A stretch of 20,667 nucleotides of DNA, from contig SZWC01009545.1 of the NCBI GenBank assembly GCA_023375785.1, positions 40,728 to 61,394 on the forward strand, written 5' to 3'. A model generated the notes under the pieces. It worked only from the letters and a program-made list of their open reading frames with translations, made no database searches and was not told the origin of the DNA. Shown here in pieces: positions 9,941 through 20,030 of this stretch (the first letter of the stretch is position 1; each line of letters starts with the position of its first letter). The translations under genes and the position numbers were made by a program. The DNA is from Penium margaritaceum (lineage: Eukaryota > Streptophyta > Zygnematophyceae > Desmidiales > Peniaceae).

Positions 9941-10430
9941 TGAAACCGTTGTAATGGATGATATAACGTGGTGGTTGCCGTAGAGGTTCACGTGAATCTG
10001 GTGTTTGTACTATTGCTGTTGCAATGGCCATAAAACACTCAGTGACCTTGGTGGTTGCTTTTGTTTCCACAGGTTGTCAGCTCAGTGGATCGGTCACATC
10101 GATATGTCCTCGCCAAGATACCCATGTGAACGAAAATCAGCTCAAGTATTTGCTCCAACACGCCTGTCGTCTTGACATTTTCGGTTGCATTTGGAAAAAC
10201 ACCAACGGGTCATGGTCGGTCACGGTCGTAACACCCCATTCAGCACCCTCGAGGTAGCAATGCCACATCTTGAAAGCGTGTACTACTGCAAGGAGCTCTT
10301 TATCCCCATTCATGTACCGCATTTCTGCGGGGATGAGCTTTTCGCTCTCAAATACAACTGGGTGACTGTTTTGCACGAGGACGGCTCCGAGTCTTACTAT
10401 CGACGCATCACATCAAACCTTCCACGGTTG
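9941..10430 (-). pseudogene. RNase H domain and linker of the inner gypsy element
   Basis: RNase H removes the RNA strand of the RNA-DNA hybrid during reverse transcription. Minus-strand frames show CDASIVRLGAVLVQ (about 10368-10410), SHPVVFESEKLIPAE, KELLAVVHAFKMWHCYLEGA and TDHDPLVFFQMQPKMSRRQA in one frame (10137-10410). After a frame change, FTWVSWRGHIDVTDPLS follows, which matches the usual end of the domain before integrase (normally close to VADALS). The D-E-D residues expected in CDAS, KEL and TDH are present. About 130 bp to the left is the poorly conserved linker to the integrase zinc-binding region. Confidence 0.83.
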
Positions 10431-11300
10431 TGATGGATCTCGAAGAGCTAGGACGGGCGCTCTGGGTAGAAGCTCTTTGATTTTGAGAAAAGCGTTTTCA
10501 CAATCACATGTCCATTCCTAGTATATGTCTTTTTGCGTGAGCTTGGTTAGCAGTTTTACTAGGGTCGAATACCCTTGCATAAACCGTCGAAATTAGTTTG
10601 CAAGGCCGAGAAAAGACCGAATCTGCCCAATATGTTTCGGGCGTGGCCAGTCTACAATGGCTTGGACCTTTCTTGGGTTTACACGGATGGTGTCCTTGCC
10701 GACAATGTGTCTAAGGTATTCGAGCTCATCACTTGCAAACTTGCACTTGCTCATATTCGCATGGAACTTATGATCTCAAAGAATAGCAAGGACTTTGCGC
10801 AGATGTTCTATGTGCTCTTCCATTGATTTGGAGAAAACAAGGAGGTTGTCCAGGTAAACCAAGACAAACTAACCGAGTCATTTGTCGAACATTCGGTTCA
10901 TTTCTCCTTGGAAGGTTGCCGGGGCAATTGTAAGCCTGAAGCATAACACTCAAAACTGATAGTGTTCGATGTGCATTAGAAACACACTTTTGGGCACATT
11001 ACCTTCTGTGATGCGAATTGGATGGTAACCTTGAGAAAAATCTAAGGACGAAAACACTTTTGCCCCTTGGTGTTGGTCAAAAAGGTCCTTATTCCGCGGT
11101 GAAGGGAGTCAAGTTTTCACTGCCAGGTTATTTAATGCCTGGTAATCCTCGTACATGCGCAAAACCACCGTCCTTTTTGTTCACAAAAAGGACCAGTGCA
11201 CCGTACGGCAAACTACTTGGCTCGATCCATCCTTTTGCAAGGTACTCTATAATTTGGCATTTGGCCTCTGGCCTTTCTGCTAGACTAAGGCGATACATGG
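10431..11300 (-). pseudogene. Reverse transcriptase domain of the inner gypsy element
   Basis: This copies the element RNA into DNA. Reading right to left: IIEYLAKGWIEPSSLPYG and ALVLFVNKKDGGFAHV (11128-11260), LFDQHQGAKVFSSLDFSQGY with the first catalytic aspartate (codon 11040-11042), then FVLVYLDNLLVFSKSMEEH (10810-10870) and MSKCKFASDELEYL, followed by WPRPKHIGQIRSFLGLAN (10620-10650). The active-site box reads YLDN instead of YLDD, with the second aspartate codon changed (10845-10847). Several frame changes separate these blocks. Either the aspartate loss or the frame damage would abolish activity. Confidence 0.85.
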
Positions 11301-12074
11301 TTTTTAGTAAAGGGGTCACCTCGGTTGCAGCAGATTCGTGTGGCCCATGTGTCTTTCTCATGGAAGCCCAGCCAGTATGTCTTGGACTACATCCAAGAAC
11401 TCCGTTAATAGGGATTTGATATCTTGTGGCACGTCTTCCTTCACATCTTCCTCCACTTTCTGCAGCTGAGCCAAGAAGTATCGACAACCTTGTTGAATAC
11501 GTCTCTTGACCTGCATCGTAGATGAGCTATGATGGACTTTGAGTCGGGTTGGCAACAATTCCGTACGTGAAAACAACTTAAAGTGATGTTGTCCTTTTCG
11601 GATGATCAAACGCTTTGATTCAAAGCACGTTAGAGTCTTGTTTTCACGATGCCAGGGATTGCATAGCACCGTGTCAAACGGGTCAAGAAGGTTGAGTACC
11701 TTTGACGTGACACTCTGTGTGTACCCTTGAATACAATTTTTTGCTTTACAAGTACCAATCACGGGTATTGTATGGTTGTCACCGACGACAACTGTGCCAT
11801 TTGATTGCTCGTACTTCAAGCTGACCTGTCGGATAAAGCCAAGGCTAGCAAAGGAGCCATCTCCTCTAGTGTCAGCAACTACGTCCATGGGAGCACCAGC
11901 TACGTGTCCTTTGAATTGCATCGTCATGTTGCATCCACTCTTCCGGGTGAACAGGCTCGAAGATGACAAGCTGGGTTTGTGATAAACACGCAATCTGGAT
12001 AGCGGACACCGCAGCTCCCTTGATTCACCTACTCTAGTCCACATCTCGTAGGAACGTGTGAATTTGGCTAGCAC
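11301..12074 (-). pseudogene. Protease region of the inner gypsy element
   Basis: Retroviral-type aspartic protease, which cuts the gag-pol product. A long open frame runs 11358-12074 on the minus strand. It contains TMQFKGHVAGAPMDVVADT and then RGDGSFASLGFIRQ. The expected DTGA is DTRG (DTR codons at 11865-11873), a glycine-to-arginine change next to the catalytic aspartate. The flap-side landmark NLLDPFDTVLCNPWHREN (about 11650-11710) is shared with the right outer fragment. The C-terminal part (LLTEFLDVVQDILAGLP, near 11358-11410) is the usual lead into RT. A frame change follows before RT. At 238 codons it is the longest open frame in the window. Confidence 0.8.
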
Positions 12075-12424
12075 CTTCTCATTTTTTTATTTCATTGGGT
12101 CGAAATTGGCATATAAAACAACCACAAACGTGATTGGACTCATCACTCTGAGGGCGTTTGCTTCAATCACTGTGTTACACAATTGTTGCATAGTGGTCGG
12201 TGTCGCCACCACTAAGCAGGTTCGGTCATGCAACTCGTTTAGTGATGCAAGATTTAGTGGGTAATTTTGATCTGCAAGTGCAGAATGAGGTTCAATGAGA
12301 GGGGAGAAAACAACAAAGAAATTTGAACTCCTCAAAAACTCAAATTGTTTAACATCCTCCTCTAAAAACATGAGCCCACAATGGTGATCTTGTTTTACCC
12401 CATAGTGATCCCCACTAACGTCAC
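12075..12424 (-). pseudogene. Gag-protease linker of the inner gypsy element
   Basis: The minus-strand frame 12087-12371 includes NELHDRTCLVVATPTTMQQL and ANALRVMSPITFVVVLYANF. These align with the right outer fragment (CTCLMVLKMSNVHDLCDAIL and NALKAMITITFIVRLVEDF at 16990-17190). Conservation between two decayed copies shows it was coding when the family was active. No domain name can be assigned; it lies between the nucleocapsid end of gag and the protease. Confidence 0.6.
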
Positions 12425-14490
12425 TCAGGGGTGGGGAAGACCTGCCCCATGGCCTTGTCCGTTACCATGGCCGGGCCCATTGCCGCGACCACAACCCTGT
12501 CCATGGCCCTGTCCGCAGCCTCTTGCTGCACCCTCCCCACGAGGTGATGCGCCTGTGTCTAACACCGTAGCCTCTTGTCCACCACCAGTAGTCTGAGGGC
12601 ATTGAGCCTTGAAGTATCGGCGATGCATGAAGTTGTGGCATAGTCCCTCGCGGAAGGCCGTGTTACGACGCTCGCGCGCCACTTGCAGCTTGTCATTGTC
12701 GCGGCCTCGCTTGTGATTGGGGGGCTTGTTCCCACCAGTCTTCTTGGCTGAAGGATTTGCCGCCTGCTTGCCCTTGATCCCGCCTCGCTGCCCGGCTGTC
12801 CCTGCAGTCCCTACAGCATCCATGCATGCATTGCGACCTTGTTGTGCACGCACGTTTGGCCGTGCATCTGAGTAGTGCTTCGGGTTTACTGAATACAATT
12901 CACTTGTGTAGTCTTGCAACACCCTCAAGCTTGTCGATGCTTGGCGCATTGAGGTCGTGGTGGTCTTGTCTTTCAACTTCTCGCTGGCAAGACCATCACG
13001 CAAGCACCCCAACCATAAGCACTATGGGTACTTGAAGGTCTGGGTACTGTCCCTCTCGATGGAACTTTTAACTTTCTCCACGACCGCGCTTAACTCACTC
13101 AAGTATGCCTCGAGCGAGTTTCCCAACTGCCTGAAGTCCTTGATCTCGTGGAAGGAGCTTTGCGTCTCCTCACGCTGGGTACACTTCTTACGTATGTTTG
13201 CACAGAAGGCTTCCCACAACATGGGTCACCACTCGAGGTGAGGCCTCTGCGCACTCCACTCCTTGAGCACCTACTTGAAGAGCTTGTCTTCAAGCCGAGT
13301 CGTGGTAGGGTCGCCCCACTGATTGAGTGGAGCCTTGTGGACGCATATGATGTGTTCCATGCAATTCAGCCAGTCGGTTAGCTTTACGCCCTTCCGAAAG
13401 ATCTCCACACTGTGGAGGAAGGACGTGTTCATGACCGACCCCAAAGCCGTCGAGGTAGGCAAGTTGTCGCTGCCACCGGCAGTGGCATCCACAGCTGCAG
13501 CTTGCTGCGCTTGCTTGTGGATGCACCTACGTCACGCAGAGCGTGACCCAAGTGCATCCGCACCTAGGTCACGCTTTGCATCGCCTTGTTGATGTCGTTG
13601 CACCGGCTACTTGTCTCATGGATGGCCAGGCACTACAGCCTGCAATCGAAGTCAAGGTTCATGATGCTCTGCCCGACGTGGGCCAGCAGGTTGGCAAACG
13701 CGAACTTACGCTCTGATGTCATCAGAGCATTGGCAATAGCCTTGAGGCCTCACGTTTTCCGTGCTCTTCACCCATTGTACGAGGGTACGATTCGTGTACA
13801 CGCCTCCAAGGAGCCCCGCCTTTTGGAGGAGACCATCGTCAGCGACGACGCTCGAGTGGGCGCTGCCCTGTCCCATTATGTCCACATCGTAGGAAGTGTG
13901 GTCCCCCCCTACTTCTCCGAGTGGTGCCGTACCTCCTTCGTCAGTGGCAATCTTGAGTTGGCCTACCGCCTTCGCAGCAACTCTGCAAGCCTGTGATGGT
14001 CATCGTGAATTGCCTTCGCGACGAAGTCGTCTGGCTCGTTCTCGCGGGTACATTCCGCATGGCTGCTTTTGGTGCCCTTGCTTCTCTCAGCAGCTTCAAG
14101 CAATGCGGCAAGCGCCTTACCTTTCTCGAGCAATTGGCTCGAGTTTGCCGCACGACGATGGCGATGATCGCGATCCTTGTTGCCTTCGCCATTGTCAACG
14201 TTGTGCTCTTTATCAAGTTCCCCCTCCGGGAGATCTTCCTCCATTGCATTGTCCTTTGCGTGGCGGTCACCCATGTGCACGTCGACGTGCTCATCGAGTA
14301 CTTTTCAGGCCTCCGCACAGTTCTCGATATTGCCGAGGTTGGCGTCAGTTGCCTTTGGTCGTGTGGTTGCCTTTGGGTTGGCAACCGTGCTTGCGGCGGC
14401 GGCTCCCAATACTTGGAGTCCGTCGATAGCGTGTGGTGAGGCCGTCACCACCTTGCCCTTGTTGGTCTTAAACAATCCGGCACTTGTCAA
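12425..14490 (-). pseudogene. Gag of the inner gypsy element
   Basis: Structural protein of the retrotransposon particle. From right to left there is a charged N-terminal part (EDLPEGELDKEHN, ANSSQLLEKGKALAALLEAA, about 13963-14280). The capsid-like core begins LTDWLNCMEHIICVHKAPLN (about 13350-13400) and continues with WEAFCANIRKKCTQREETQS and LRQLGNSLEAYLSE-like sequence (13022-13222). One open frame at 12425-13012 ends the protein. Near its end is a CCHC zinc knuckle at 12599-12640 reading C-HN-F-MHRR-Y-FKAQ-C, so the second Cys and the His are replaced by Phe and Tyr. A Gly/His/Gln-rich tail follows (about 12425-12535). Stops and frame changes occur near 13022, 13240 and 13500-13960. Confidence 0.82.
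13519..13574. repeat. Alternating copies of a 15-19 bp motif in gag
   Basis: The motif GCACYTRSGTCACGC occurs at 13523-13537 (plus), 13541-13555 (minus) and 13560-13574 (plus), with spacers of 3-4 nt. The first two copies extend to 19-bp arms (13519-13537 and 13541-13559, 16 of 19 positions matching) and so form a hairpin with loop AGA. The corresponding part of the right outer fragment (about 18440-18500) does not show it, so it arose in this copy. Confidence 0.7.
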
Positions 14491-15324
14491 CTTGTTGGCT
14501 GTATAACTAGCACGTGAAGATTGTTGTGAGGGTCACCCCACAACTTTGAGGTTGAATCGCCTCCTAATTCTTACTCTCATGATCGGTGAGGCAATTTTAA
14601 ATTTAATTTCTATGTTCCTAGGTGGCCACGTTGAAACAAGAGCATGGTTTCCTAAGTCGTGACTCACGGCGATTGGCAAGGGCTAGTACATAGGAAAACA
14701 GAAAATTAGAGTACAAGGAAAAGACAAAAACAAATGCGAGTGCCACTCGCAAACTAGGACAAGGAGAGGGGAAGAAGTTCTAGCAATTCCCAGTAACTCT
14801 TTCACTCCCTCCAGTAACTTCTTGTCCTCCCTTTGTCTTCCGTCTTCCTTGGTCTCCTTTTGAGTCTTTTGCGCGCCTCGTGCCCCTTGGTTGTGTCTTC
14901 CTTGAACCAGCGGCATTGGACTGCCGACAAGACCCTTCAAGTTAACACCCTCCTCCTTTTTAGGGTGCTCTCAAGTTGTGAGAGTCCCTTGTCTTTGGAA
15001 AGGGAGTCGTCCCAATTTTTTGGATGAAGGATTTTTTAAGGAACCTTGAAAATGGGGATAATTTTGTGGTTTTTTAGGGTTGGAACTGCCCAGCCCGTCC
15101 CACAAAAATCATCCTGGCCCCCTGGAAGTGAGGAGAGGCTTGGAGGAAGTGGCTCCACCAAGTAGAGATTTTTTCAAGCTCTTCAACACATTTTATGGTG
15201 CTTCAATCTGAATGGATGCTGTAGTCCTTTCTGGCATTTCTGCCGCTGCTTGTAGCTGCCAGTGGTACTTTACATATGTCATAGCCGTCGTTTCTCTCGA
15301 CCCCTTAGTCGCGGGGGTCGTCTT
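14491..15324 (-). other. 5' leader (and perhaps gag start) of the inner gypsy element
   Basis: This lies between the recognisable gag and the primer-binding site. A minus-strand frame at 14683-14940 is rich in Lys, Glu and Gln (GAQKTQKETKEDGRQREDKK) and may be the true N-terminus of gag. The tract near 14640-14680 is similar to 19650-19695 of the right outer fragment, so the leader is partly conserved between copies. The 15000-15324 part shows nothing coding. Confidence 0.5.
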
Positions 15325-15336
15325 GCTCTAAGAACA
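15325..15336 (-). other. Degenerate primer-binding site (initiator tRNA-Met type)
   Basis: On the minus strand TGTTCTTAGAGC starts two bases downstream of the 5' LTR end. It matches 9 of 12 positions of the common plant PBS TGGTATCAGAGC, complementary to the 3' end of initiator tRNA-Met. The place and the conserved AGAGC half support the call; three mismatches are attributed to decay. Confidence 0.6.
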
Positions 15337-15338
15337 AC

Positions 15339-16044
15339 TGTCACGGCTCGAGCCTCCGGCTTTTGCTCTTGAGTCATCGTCGGAGTTCGTAGAATGGAAT
15401 TCTCAGTCCGTTTTAGGGGCTTACCCCCTTCCAAGGACTCAGAGGTAGTCGTCATCAACGACCCAGAGTAGGAAGACTCGAATACTTCAAGTCTCCAGAG
15501 GCCCGTTTTCGTTTTTGAGCTTACCCCTGGTTTTGGGACCCAAACCGAGGTGTTTTACCTGGAATTCGTGCATTCGCACAAATTTTCCGGTTTCAAAACT
15601 CATAGTTTGTCCTAAACGAACTTGAGATTCATTTTTTATGCGTCTGCACAAAATCGTCGCGTGCGAGGCCCGATCGGCCATTTCGCGCCAACTTCTCTCA
15701 TACACTCCCATCGTTCTTAACTCTCACCTCGCTCTCCCTGTCCCTCGTCCTTGCTTGCTCACTTGCAGGGAGGGCAAGGGGAGGGGGCGAAGACACGAGG
15801 CCACGAGGCCTTGCCCTTGAGGCCCTTGTGGCCCCTCAGTCGCCAATCGGGCTGAGGCCGCTATCGGCGGCTGGCAGCTGGCCGGCTGGTGGCCAACCGG
15901 TCACTTGGCCGATCGTTGGCCGTCCAGCAAGCCAGCAACGAGCTGGCCAGCGGCCGGCAAAGTGCTGGCCGCCGGCTAGCCCTCGCTCACGTGAGGGGTG
16001 GTGCGGAACCACTCCTCGATCCAATGAGGAGGGAGGGCCGTACA
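15339..16044 (-). repeat. Right LTR (5' LTR) of the inner gypsy element
   Basis: It begins TGTCACGG and ends GGCCGTACA. The end has apparently lost about 15 bp present in the other LTR between GGCCG and TTACA. It aligns in the same orientation with 8077-8776 across its length. As the 5' LTR it would hold the promoter, but I cannot point to a convincing TATA box. It ends exactly at the start of the right 124-bp repeat. Confidence 0.88.
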
Positions 16045-16168
16045 TCTTAACTTCTTATCCATAATGAAGGAAGTTTAGTCCTGGACGCCTTAAACATGAG
16101 CATCAAAGGATGTGGTTGTATTACTTCTTGTTAAAAATTTTTGAGGAAATAAATGAACTTGATTAAAC
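16045..16168. repeat. Right copy of the 124-bp direct repeat flanking the inner element
   Basis: A gapless partner of 7953-8076, of equal length, in the same orientation, with 102 of 124 positions identical by hand count. It starts immediately after the right LTR. Beyond 16168 the similarity stops at once, just as the left copy stops at the left LTR. Each copy therefore touches an LTR on its inner side only. Confidence 0.85.
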
Positions 16169-16202
16169 GATGAAATACAAAATTCAAAATGAAAGATTGT
16201 CT

Positions 16203-17300
16203 GGGTACTCTTTGATTTGGCATTTAGGCTCTCGCTTCTCCGGTATACTAAGGCAATACGTGGGTCTGAATAGCAGAGTTGCATTCAGTTGTAACGAAAT
16301 CGTGTGGCCCATGTGTCATTCTGGTGGAATTGTAGACGCTGGGTCTTGGAATACGTTTGAGAACTATGCTAGCACTGTCTTCATTTCTTACACCATGTCT
16401 TCCTTCATTTCATCTTTCGCTTCTTACAGTCGGGCCATAAACTAAAAACAACCCTGTCAAATGTGTTTCTTGACCTGCATCAAAGGCAAGCTAGCGTTGT
16501 CTTTGAGTTGTTTTGTTGATAACCATGTACATGGAACCAGAGTTAAGTGGTGAAATATCCTTTGGGGGATCTAATTCATTGGTTCATTGCATATGAGAGA
16601 CCTGTTATTGCGGAGCCAAGGATTTCCTAGACACACGTCGAAAGGGTCAAAAGTTTGAAGACCTTTTGCGTGACACTCAAAGTGCATCATTGAAGACAAC
16701 TTTTTCCTTTGTAACTCCCATCCACGAATACGATGCGGTTGTTAGCGACGACAGCGGCATCATAATGAAGGCCCAATTACAGGGTGAAGCCAAGGCTAAG
16801 GAAGAAATCATTTTCTACGGTACTACTCAACACGTTCACGGGGACAACACATTGGTGTCCTTTAAACTACATTGCAATGCTGCACCTACTCTTCTGAGTG
16901 ATACGACTCGACCGTGGCAATCCAAGTTTATGATGAACGTGAGATTGGTATGGCGGGCATCGCATCTCAAGTGTTTCACCCACTTGAGTTCTCATCTTTG
17001 GTTTCATTGTGAAATTTGCGAGTACCTTCCAATGTTTCAACCAGGCTAAATTGAAATCTTCGACCAACCTTACAATGAATGTGATTGTGATCATTGCCTT
17101 GAGGGCGTTTGTTTCAAGAATTGCGTCACACAAGTCATGTACATTGGACATCTTCAAAACCATTAAGCAAGTACAATTTTGCATTTCAACCACATGTGCA
17201 ATACTTGGTGAATTGTGTCGATCGACAAGTATTGGCTACAACCTGATAAGAGGAGAGGAAACAACAAAGAATATTGAACTGATCAGAAGTTAAACGTGTT
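16203..17300 (-). pseudogene. Protease and RT start of the outer gypsy element, degenerate
   Basis: Minus-strand pieces: CTCLMVLKMSNVHDLCDAIL and NALKAMITITFIVRLVEDF (linker, 16990-17190), CSIAM and FKGHQ (about 16850-16890), then VNVLSSTVENDFFLSLGF, and later FDPFDVCLGNPWLRNN (about 16600-16660). The protease motif that should contain DTG reads SSTV (around 16816-16827), so the catalytic aspartate is gone. The last part, 16203-16480, is the lead into RT and is cut off at the codon region where the left outer fragment begins. Confidence 0.68.
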
Positions 17301-19440
17301 TACATCCTTTTTAAAGAAATGTTATCCGACACTCGTGATCCACATTTCCATCTGAGTGGACTTTTAGAACATTACTCGGGGTGGGTAAAGTCGGCCCCAC
17401 GATCTTCACCATTCCCACGGCTTGGCGCATGGCCACAGACATGGCCCTGTCCACACCCATGTCCGCGGCCAGTTCTTGTGCCATTGTCATACGATACCAT
17501 TGTTGGAACTAGTGTCGCAACATCTTGTCTGCTAGTAGCGGCGGCCAAACGAAAGAAAGCCCTAGCCAGGTTATATGTGAAGGTGGCACAAGCCCTCGTA
17601 GAAGGCCAAGTAACGACGATCAAGTACCCCTTGCTCCAAGTCGGTGTCGCGACGGTGGTTGTGGTTGGCAATCTGCTGTCCACTTGTCTTCTTGAGTAGG
17701 GGATGACCAGTCTGCGTGTGCACGTTGTCTTGCTATTTCCCTAGCCCAAGCAGCATCTAGGCGCATATCGCACCCTTGTTGGGCACGCACGTCGGCTGTG
17801 TGTCCGAGCTATGCTTCGGGTTCACCGATGGTGCTTTTTCAAGTGGTCTGGAAGCATCTGCCAACTTTTCTAAGACTGGCCAGCTACACTGGTGGTGGTC
17901 TTATCTTTCTGCTTCTCATTGGCAAGACCCTCATGCAAAAAGTCCAATAGCAGGCCCAGAGTGCTTGAATGTCGGGGTACCATTGCTCTTTGTGGAGCTT
18001 TTTGTTTCTTTGAGGAGCATGATAAGTTTGTGAAGGTAAGAATTAATGGAGCTGTTCAAGTGCTTCAAGTCTTTGAGCTTGTAGAAGGCCCATTAGGCCT
18101 CCTCGCATTGATTACACTTCCTGCACAAGATGGCGCATAAAACATCCCATGGCATACACTGCCACTCAAAGTAAGGCTGCTACACACTTTACTCCTTCAT
18201 TTTGTACTCGAAGAGCTTTTCCTTAGGGTGCGTCAAGGCAAGGTGGCCCCACTTACTGAGAGGAACCTTGTGGGCACGGAACACATGCTGCGTGTAGTAC
18301 ACCCACTCAGTGAGCTTCACGCCCTTACGAAAGACTTGCAGACCGCTGAGGAACAACGTGTTCGTGGCCGATCCTGAAGTTGGTAAGGTAGGATGGTCTT
18401 CACCACCACAGGGGACAGGGTCGGCAACTATTGTGTGCTCTAACCCTTGCTACACTTATACCTTGGTTATGCCCTTCAACAATTCATCAAGGTTATCACA
18501 ACCCAGGATTGTTGTGTGTGCTCAAAATACGTTGAAGTTGATTGTCCCGGTTGAGGTCCATGATGCTCTATCCGAGGTGGATAAGAAGGTTGACGAAGGC
18601 CAACTTGACCTATGAAGTCATCATAGCTTCAACGATGACTTCCATAGCCTCATCCAGGTCGTGCACCTTCTCCCATTAGAGACGCGTACAATCCATGTAT
18701 ATGCCCCTGAGTAGGCCCAACTTACGGACACACTATCATCTACAACCATGTTAGAGTGGTTGTGCAGATTCTCTATGGTGTGTATATAGTACGAAGCGGG
18801 ATCGTCACATGCTCTTTCGTGAGGAGAAATGTACTCGCTATCAACATTGATACAGAGTTTATTGGATTTTTGGACGACAACCTCAACCAACTGCTATAGT
18901 GTGGCGTGAGGGCCCTTTGTCGCGTCAACATGTGACTTTATTTCACGAGAACTTTCCACCTGGTTGTTTTTGCCACCCTCATTGCTGTCAGCAGCCTTGC
19001 TGCTAATTGCAACTTCTCTTGGCTTGGTGTGTGCCTTGCATTTCTCGAGCGACCGGCTCAAGTGCTCCTAACAACAATGATCAAGGTTATTGTCATCGTC
19101 ATCGTGCTCCTCGTCACGGTCAACGTCTGGGTTTTTGTCGCCGCGCGCATAACTCGTAGAGTGGAGATCCTCCACGTGTGTGATGACATGCTCTTTGAGC
19201 CTGTTTCCGTCTTATGTGTGCTTTTTGGTTCTACCAAGGTGAGCGCAGGGTGCTCGTGGCGACATGGTAGCTTTTAGGTTATCCACTGTGCTCGAGATCG
19301 TGGTACCCAAAACTTGGAGGACGCCTTAGACGCGTGGCGAGGCCGTCCCCACCTTGCCCTTGGGCGCTATGGGGGGACTAGCGGCTGCCATCCCATCGTG
19401 ACCTGCCATTAGCACGTACATTATTTGCAAGAGGTGCCTA
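17301..19440 (-). pseudogene. Gag of the outer gypsy element, degenerate
   Basis: The frame at 17372-17683 ends with a Gly/His-rich tail (GTRTGRGHGCGQGHVCGHAP) matching the inner element tail at 12425-12535. The zinc knuckle is no longer recognisable (about 17540-17600 reads HITWLGLSFVWPP). The capsid region around 17890-18400 matches the inner copy in DNA, but its frame is lost. The N-terminal charged region lies at about 18900-19300. Plus-strand open frames across here are shadows. Confidence 0.65.
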
Positions 19441-20030
19441 CGCCCCCAAATGGGTGTCGACCCATTCTTGGTGTCTTAGCTCATATGATTGGCAAGGTGA
19501 CGAGAAAGACTATTCCTATTTTTTCTAGGCCACCAGAGACAGCACAACCATGCGGTAGGTAAAAATATCCATGTTCAAAGGCCGCCACTGTCAGCACAAG
19601 CTCGTGGTACAGAACAATACATTTGTTATGCCGCCACGGCCGCCGCAATCACATGGATTTCCTACGTTGTGACTCGTGGACGGTTTCAAAGCCAAAGAAT
19701 AATTCGACATATACCAGGGATATTTAAAAAAAGGAATTTGGGTTTCGCCCACCATGTAAGAGTACAACCAATCTTCCAAGAGAATTTTAAGGGTGAACTA
19801 AGCCCCCCCTTCACGTTCTTTTTGGGTATTTTGTTCACTCTTCTTGCGTCCTTGGGTCTTCCCTTGTCTTACTTAGACTTTTTTGACCTTTATTGGCCAC
19901 CCGTTGCGCCATCCGCGGGGCTCGTTCTTGAAGCGTTGAGCATGGAGTGGTGTCTCTGGTCCACAACTTGTGGCACCACCGTTTTTGCTGGTTCCTTTGT
20001 AGGGCTCGGGATTTTCTAAAATGGAACCTC
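19441..20030 (-). other. Leader region of the outer gypsy element
   Basis: Similarity to the inner leader is clear at 19650-19695 and weaker around 19840-19900 (pyrimidine-rich on the plus strand, Lys/Glu-rich on the minus strand). A minus-strand frame at 19835-20077 is basic (KSRALQRNQQKR). No PBS or LTR boundary could be placed. Confidence 0.4.

Larger units (their letters stand above)
8077..16044 (-). mobile_element. Inner Ty3/gypsy LTR retrotransposon, structurally complete but decayed
   Basis: Two direct repeats of about 700 bp (8077-8776 and 15339-16044) bound a minus-strand internal region. From right to left this contains a degenerate primer-binding site, a leader, gag, protease, reverse transcriptase, RNase H, integrase and a purine-rich tract. 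The order PR-RT-RNase H-IN places it in the Ty3/gypsy (Metaviridae-like) superfamily. The integrase carries an intact DD35E spacing. No chromodomain was recognised after the integrase. Frameshifts between PR and RT, between the RT pieces and inside gag, plus lesions in the RT and PR active sites, show that it is dead. Its length of about 8 kb is ordinary for a plant gypsy element with a large gag and leader. Confidence 0.9.
16203..20030 (-). mobile_element. Right half of an outer Ty3/gypsy element (leader, gag, PR, start of RT), decayed
   Basis: Colinear by eye with 11241 to about 15000 of the inner element. Landmarks are 16206-16260 against 11240-11300 (start of RT), 17370-17470 against 12425-12530 (gag tail), 18300-18400 against 13370-13470 (capsid) and 19650-19695 against 14640-14680 (leader). 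It has more stops and indels than the inner copy. Its left edge matches the right edge of the 5355-6850 fragment in RT coordinates. No 5' LTR or PBS was recognised at its right end, where similarity fades near 20030. Confidence 0.72.

Noticed and set aside
13896..14439. Long plus-strand open frames (up to 177 codons) over gag
   Set aside because: They oppose a minus-strand gag region whose frame agrees with the rest of the element. High GC content makes long shadow frames likely.
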